Shown here: in pieces, positions 58,356 through 64,000 of the stretch
Position numbering within the stretch: position 1 is the stretch's first letter
Layout: each line of letters starts with the position of its first letter
DNA from: Uloborus plumipes
Lineage: Eukaryota > Arthropoda > Arachnida > Araneae > Uloboridae
DNA length: 64,000 nt
NCBI GenBank assembly: GCA_038373865.1
Contig: JAXGGA010001127.1
Span: 1 to 64,000, forward strand
Direction of reading: 5' to 3'
Notes under the pieces: generated by a model
Told to the model about the DNA's origin: nothing
What the model saw: the letters and a program-made list of their open reading frames with translations, nothing else
Database searches by the model: none
Translations under genes and position numbers: made by a program

Positions 58356-60000
58356 TCACTTAAAATTTAAAATTGCGTCCTGGAACTGCAATGGCATCCA
58401 GGACAAATTCACACTAAAATCACTGAACTCATTTCCTTCATTGATAACCACTTGCCTGATATCATGTGTTAACAAGAAACAAACTTAAAGCCACATGACA
58501 GCTTCTTCATTCTTGACTACTTCACATACCGTGAAGACACTTACAAATACTGGGAGCGGTACTGCCATTCTTGTACACGAACCTCTTAAACATAAATAAC
58601 TGCCCAAAATCAACTCTACTTATGAAAATGTCAGTGCTGAAATTTCCTGTGACAATTGTACTTTAAATGTTTGCTCAATTTACCTGAACACCACCTCACA
58701 CAACTACAATGATATTGAGAATCAACTAAAAAGTCCAAACATCACAATATTAATTGGTGACTTCAATGCTAAACACAATAATTGGAGTTCTGGAAGAACA
58801 AATACTTTTGGTAAAAAATTTTTTAACTTTGTGCTAGCAACAATTTTCAAATCCTTACTCCTGACAGTCCCACTCATTCCTGTGTTTAAAACACCAGTGC
58901 AACGACTGATTTTGCTATTACCAATTTCACGAATTACTACTATTAACTCCCTGCATGAGCTACGCTCTGAGCACAATCCTATAATTGTCGAATTTCACCT
59001 AAATCATATAAACAACTTTACGCCTAAAACCATCAGTACCATCAACTGGAACAAATTCACCACTACACTGGAAAATCTCACTCAGATTCCCCTCATATTC
59101 AAAATATCGACAACATTGAAGAAGCTATCAACTTCATTAATGATAAAATAAATGAAGCTAAGATTGCAGCCACCCATGCTAGGACTATCACTAACAAACC
59201 TATCAAACTACCAACTTACATTCTCAGCATAATTAAGCTCAAAAATCAGTATAGGAAATTGTGGAATACATCTAGATACCCTCCACACAAAACTATGTAT
59301 AATCACCTCACCAAAACTGAAAAAATTGATCATTGACTACAAAAAAGAGAAATTAGACAGCTACCTTAGCTCTCTTGAAACCTTTGACAACTCTTTTCCA
59401 AGCTGCGAAAAGACTGAATAAAAAATCCCAAACCTTCCCCTCTCTACATAGTAGCATGGGTATGACCTACACTGAAAAAGAAAAAGCTAATACTACCGCA
59501 AACTCACTAGAACAATTTACTCGCAGCAGTCATCACTACTGTAATAACCTCATTGATGAAGTGAAAGTTATTCCACTTTGAAAGCTACTACATTCCCATC
59601 CCACCTCCTAGAATCAACACTAATGAAATTACTGATGAAATAAAAAAACTAAAAAACAATAAGAGTCCTGGAGAAGATGGTATTAATAATCTCATCCTCA
59701 AAAATCTCCCCTTCAACATGCTCATGTTCATTACACAAATTTCCAACACTGGCATCATTCTCGTTTATTTCCCAACTCCTGGAAAAATGCACTTATAGCA
59801 CCTATATTAAAGCCCAAAGCTCACCCAAGTTTCCCACAAAAATACAGGCCTATAAGCCTACTAAGTACTTTGTCGAAACTCTTCGAGAAAATCATTCTTT
59901 ATCGAATGAACAACCATCTAAATTTCTAAGACATCATACCAAATTACCAATTTGGCTTCAGAAACAAACATTCCACTAATCACCAACTTCTTCATTCAAC
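58348..60000 (+). pseudogene. Jockey-type LINE ORF2: endonuclease and truncated reverse transcriptase
   Basis: From ATG 58348. Endonuclease motifs are ASWNCNGIQDK near 58375, QETNL near 58470, LIGDFNAKHNNWSS near 58753 and SEHNPIIVEF near 58967. The reverse transcriptase follows with NNKSPGEDGIN near 59660, WKNALIAPILKPKAH near 59775-59825, YRPISLLSTLSKLFEKII near 59845 and YQFGFRNKHSTNHQLLHS near 59945. Several frameshifts and stops separate these blocks. Sequence similarity stops near 60000, before the FADD catalytic box, so the 3' half is gone. LINEs normally lose the 5' side, so a later deletion or recombination is likely. Confidence 0.88.
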
Positions 60001-60167
60001 TATATATTTCACAATGACTTCCAGTTAACTTTCATAAAATCAGATACAACTTGAATTAAACGAGGTGTATTTTGATTTATATCTTGATATGTTATAGTAG
60101 AACGCAAAATGCAATTTAAAACCTGATATATTTTTTTCCCGTTAAGACTTTGGAAGTACCTAGGTTT

Positions 60168-60649
60168 CAGGGCTGTATTTAAGGGGTGAGTTTTTTTTAG
60201 GGTTCAAACCCCCTCTGAAATTTTTCAAAACTATTCCCAAAAATGCTTTTTAATGCTCTTTTTGCTGAAAAATAATATTATTACTATTTTATTTTTAGTT
60301 TTCTTATTTACTTTCCAATTTCATTTGAGAAATGAAATTCTCATTATTGAATGATAGTACAAATTAATTGATTTATCTGCAATATTTATCTTTATTGTAG
60401 TGTATGAAAACAAAATTTCATACACAATATAGCTTTTTAACTGGGGTGAGGATGCTTTGTACACATTAGAATTTTTTACTTCCTTGGGAAGATATGTTAT
60501 TTTATTTTTCCATGTTAATGCCCCTTAAGTATCTACAGTAACAAAAGCAACAGAATATAGAACATATCAAATTTCATTTATCATATAGATTTCACGAGGA
60601 AAGAGTTTGTAAAACCCTCATCGAAATAATAGTCTGGTTACGGCCCCGA
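60168..60649. mobile_element. hAT-like element related to 7476-8043
   Basis: CAGGGCTGTATTTAAGG at the left and AGTCTGGTTACGGCCCCG at the right. Flanks CTAGGTTT (60160-60167) and ATAGGTTT (60650-60657) match 7 of 8. Interior blocks such as TTTCATTTGAGAAATGAAAT and AATTAATTGATTTATCTGC are shared with 7476-8043. Confidence 0.65.
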
Positions 60650-60657
60650 TAGGTTTA

Positions 60658-60960
60658 CATTTGACAAAAAGTTACACTGCATTTGCCACGGCAAAAAAAT
60701 TCAAAATACAATATAATTTTTTGTTTTAATTATCGGTTGTGCAGAACAAAAAATCAATTGTGCTAGAATTCATTAAATTTCTAACACTTAAAATTTTCTG
60801 AAACCCTAAAGTTAGCAAAATTTATGTCTAATGTGAATTTTTTTGTATTTCCTTTTTTTTTCTTTTTTGGTTGAAAAAAACTCATCTGGACAAAACCAGG
60901 TACATATTCGCTGCAAGATTACACATGCCGAACATATAATCGTAACGTTCTGACGTTTTA
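60658..60960. other. Spacer inside the Harbinger shell, no gene seen
   Basis: AT-rich, no recognised motif. Confidence 0.45.
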
Positions 60961-61198
60961 TATCGGATATCGCAAATGTAAACATTGTAACACACGCTAG
61001 TACTGGGCGCCGCCATGTTTTTTAACTGAGCAAACCACCCTTTTCCTTCGTGAGCTTCGTTAAGATTTTCGCTTCACGAAACTAACCGAGTTACACTTTA
61101 TGAACGACCGGTTAGCTAACGCGTTGACTTTTTGAACGCCTCATTCGCCTCACGGTCTTCACTCGTTAAACGAGTTCGACTTTATGAACGCACCCACA

Positions 61199-61644
61199 GT
61201 GTTAGACCCGGGGAGAAAGATAGTAGAGTAGAGGAGAGAATCACGACGGCCCCGGTTGCGCATATACTCTACGGATGATAAATTCGCAGCAATTTTCCTG
61301 AAAGACAATGCTTTGGTCTCTCCTAGCCCCTCAGACAGTATCAATGACAGCTGTTTTTGAGATTTATTTAATTATTTATTTTTTGCATCGGAAGCGAAAT
61401 ATGAGGGGGGGGGGATGAAAAAATTACAACGGATTTGTCAGGCCAGCTTTTAAAAAAGAACACGAGTTTATGAGCCTAAACCACTGGTCCAACAAAAAAA
61501 AAAAAAAAAAAAGAAAGAAAAAGAAAAAGAAAAAAGAAAAAAAGATGAAATTTAGTCTTAATAATAAGGGGGGAAATCCTGTCCCAGAAAACAATTTAAG
61601 TGGAAAAGCAATAACATTTTCAGATTATGACCTAAGTTGATAAC
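61199..61644. other. Spacer, no gene seen
   Basis: A G-run near 61404-61413 and a purine-only A/AAG tract at 61494-61545. Confidence 0.5.
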
Positions 61645-63292
61645 AAGAAGTTCTGTCAAGAACTAAACGAGCCTACTTTCCCGTACATCGACATCGGCAT
61701 TCTCGCATCTGATCATTATTCTCTTGATTATCTGAGACTTAAAATTATGTCAAACATACCTTTTTAGCACTTAGAGCTGATTTCGAAAAGCAAAATATAC
61801 CCCTTTCATCAGATGAAGTAGACACGTAAAAAGTAATTAATGAATAAATAAAGTTTTGTCGCACCTTTTAAAGAGTGTAACTGTTACAGTTCCTCCGTAG
61901 AAAAAATCCTCCATCGTTTTCAAAAAAAAAAAAAAAAAAATAATAATAATAATAATAATAAAATAAATAAATAAATAAATAAAAGTACAAAGAGCATCAA
62001 ACACATTTTATCAAAGAAAGAAAAAAAAAAAGAAAAAAAAACTCATCCGTTAATAAAATGTCTCGAATTTCACTTTTAATCTGTTGCCAGTTGTTAAATA
62101 TAAATGAAGAATAAAATGTTCTCGTGAATGAAAAATTTTTGTTACAAAAAAAACATCGTCTGCCAAAAAAATAATAATAATAATAATAATAAATAAAATA
62201 AAACAAATTTATAAATAAACGAAAAATCGTCTGCACAGTCAGCAATTTTTTTTCTGAGCCTGCATTTCCGCCATGTTTGCGGAGTCGGAGTCGGAATCAG
62301 AGTCCTCACAGAAGATTACTCAGAAAAGTACGTTACAAACATTATTTATCAAAACCATTTTCTTACAAAGTTAGTTTGAAGGAAATCCGACTTTAAGTTC
62401 AGGATCAACATTCAACTTAAATTCCCCGTAGACGCTAATGTTAATTTTTTTTCTGAACGGTTCAATATTGAACGAAAAATAGTTCAAATCAAAAAGCGAA
62501 ATATGGGAATGCATGGGAAAGCCTCTCCGAGATCTTTCAAACAAAAAAAAGTTTATTCCATTCGGTCGGTTCACTCAAAAGTTATTAGGTGGGGAAAGGT
62601 TGCTTGAACGGTTCAATGTTGAACGAAAAAGTGTTCAAATTGAAAATTTAAATACGGTAATGAAGTATCCTTGCTGAGATCCTTCGAACAAAAAAAAGTT
62701 TATTTAAATCGGACTGTTCATTCAAAAGTTATTAGGGGTGACAGCTTGATTGAGCGGTTCAATGTTGAACGAAAAATTGTTCAAATCGGAAATGTAAATA
62801 CGGGAATGAAGTACCCTTGAAAAGTTCTTTCCAACAAAAAAAAAGTTTGTTCAAATCGGGCTGTTCATTAAAAAGTTAGTATCGCGGGACCGGTTTTTTG
62901 AACGGCTCAAAGTTGAACCAAAAATTGTTCAAATCAAAAAATCAAATATGGGAATGAGCTGTACTCGCCGAGATCTTTCCAACAAAAAAAAGTTTGTCCA
63001 AATCGGAATGTTCATTCAAAAGTTATTAGGGGGGGGGACAGACAGACCGACAGACCGACCGACCGACAGACGCACAAATTCCCCATCTCAATACCCTACT
63101 TTCAAATTTTTAATTTTTCGATATTCATTTTACCTTTTCATTTTTTTAACTTGGCGATATTTTTTGGACTTGGCGATATTTTTTTAACTTGGCGATATTT
63201 TTTGGATTTGGCGATATTTTTTAGATGCATTAAGCTACTTTTAATACTTTTTTCGTCTTTCTTTTATTTTTAACGGGAAAGTAGGCTAAAAA
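61645..63292 (+). mobile_element. 1.6-kb repeat with 140-bp tandem units, copy 2
   Basis: Collinear with 51218-52783 and very similar, in the same orientation about 10.4 kb away. It has the same start (AACAAGAAGTTCTGTCAAG), the same units and the same end (ACGGGAAAGTAGGCTAAAAA). It differs by having four TTGGCGATATTTTTT-like units near the right end instead of two and shorter (TAA)n. The unit TTTGAACGGCTCAAAGTTGA is the most diverged. Non-coding. Confidence 0.85.
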
Positions 63293-64000
63293 TGGAAATA
63301 CTAAAGGAAAAGATCCAACTAATAAGGGGAAAAGTGACTTTTTCCCCAGAAGCTTGATTAATGAGAAAAAGTATTAATAACTACGGCGTTAACGTCTAGA
63401 GGTAAAATGTACATAAAAAAAGAAAATATCTATCGACTTGAACTATAACTCCTAAAGACTAAAAACGATTCCTAATTGTGTGAAGGGGGGGCCTCATTAT
63501 TAAGGTAGAAATCGTAATGAATGGAGAAAATCTTTAAATTATAGTATATTAGTAATGATAAAAGGAAAATTTTGAGTTCTTTGAAAGAGATGAGCACTTC
63601 TAAAGTGAAAATATTCAGTTCCTCATTGTGATTGTGACGAAATCTGTATGTTAAAAATTGATAGGACCTTAAGTCGTGAGGGAGTACAAATATAAAATTT
63701 AATTTTTAAAAGGAAATGACAACTAGGTTTAATCTTGTAAAGGTGCCGAAGACATACAAAGTAACGAAAACAAGGTTGTAAAAGTTTTTCAAGTGTTTCT
63801 TATTTGCTTTCACACATACTTATCTCCAGTTGCAACAATAACAAACATTTGCGCGCACATCAAGAAAACCTTGATCCTTGTTATCCGCAAAGAGGACAAT
63901 TGGGCTCTGAGGCGAAATACGATTTTTGCTGAGCATCTTTCGCGATTTAAAAGATATCAAATCAAAAACAGGATGGCGTAAATACTTCTATTTTCTGTCA
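63293..64000. other. Spacer at the right edge, no gene seen
   Basis: AT-rich with a G-run at 63485-63491. No recognisable feature up to the window end. Confidence 0.45.

Larger units (their letters stand above)
55965..61195 (+). mobile_element. PIF/Harbinger-type element shell, 5.2 kb
   Basis: GGGTGCGTTCATAAAGTC at the left and GACTTTATGAACGCACCC at the right, flanked by ACA on each side (55962-55964, 61196-61198). Subterminal CGTTCATAAAGT/GCGTTCAAAAAGTC words lie near 56036, 61100 and 61123. It retains the start of a transposase (56071-56310). Most of its length is later insertions: a Helitron piece, a Jockey-type LINE and an hAT. A 3-bp duplication suits Harbinger, though the usual triplet is TWA. 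Confidence 0.7.

Noticed and set aside
1..64000. Retroviral or other viral sequences
   Set aside because: No integrase, protease, envelope or long terminal repeats were recognised. The only reverse transcriptases are CR1- and Jockey-type LINE remnants.

Overview
The window reads as a repeat-dense, AT-rich animal nuclear sequence, most likely arthropod. The basis is the mix of a DD41D Tc1/mariner element, a DD34D mariner, many hAT-type elements with 8-bp target duplications, Helitrons, a CR1 and a Jockey-type LINE, tRNA-derived SINEs, a Harbinger remnant and a piggyBac-like MITE. A large chelicerate-type genome is plausible, but nothing here proves the taxon. I found no convincing host protein-coding exon in 64 kb. 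Almost all long reading frames are low-complexity or run through non-coding repeats.

Layout. 0-8 kb: a repeat with CAGATCNGTAAC words, a hairpin minisatellite, a truncated copy of a 1.6-kb repeat carrying a Harbinger-type MITE, an AT-flanked MITE and a SINE split by a 189-bp insert. 8-21 kb: a 2.4-kb hAT-type element, a dead mariner, MITEs, a CTGCAG-rich terminal-inverted-repeat element and two nested hATs. 22-31 kb: a MITE, an hAT, a 1.25-kb element with repeated GTAATGAATGGGCC words, and a 3-kb element whose core is a foldback structure with seven TGACGTCA sites. 31-42 kb: a non-autonomous element split by a 1.7-kb Helitron, nested hATs, and a second Helitron copy in the opposite orientation. 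44-48 kb: a nest in which a MITE sits inside a DD41D transposon, which sits inside a Helitron, which sits in one copy of a duplicated segment. 48-53 kb: a CR1 LINE interrupted by two DNA elements, then an hAT interrupted by the 1.6-kb repeat. 54-64 kb: a second SINE family, Helitron ends, a 5.2-kb Harbinger shell holding a Jockey-type LINE, and a second copy of the 1.6-kb repeat.

The only near-intact coding sequence is the DD41D transposase at 45.7-46.8 kb, which has one frameshift. Many element boundaries are supported independently by target-site duplications, and two also by a paralogous empty site or by a reading frame that rejoins across the insertion. The least familiar material is a set of non-coding elements of about 1-3 kb that each carry clustered copies of their own 13-15 bp word.
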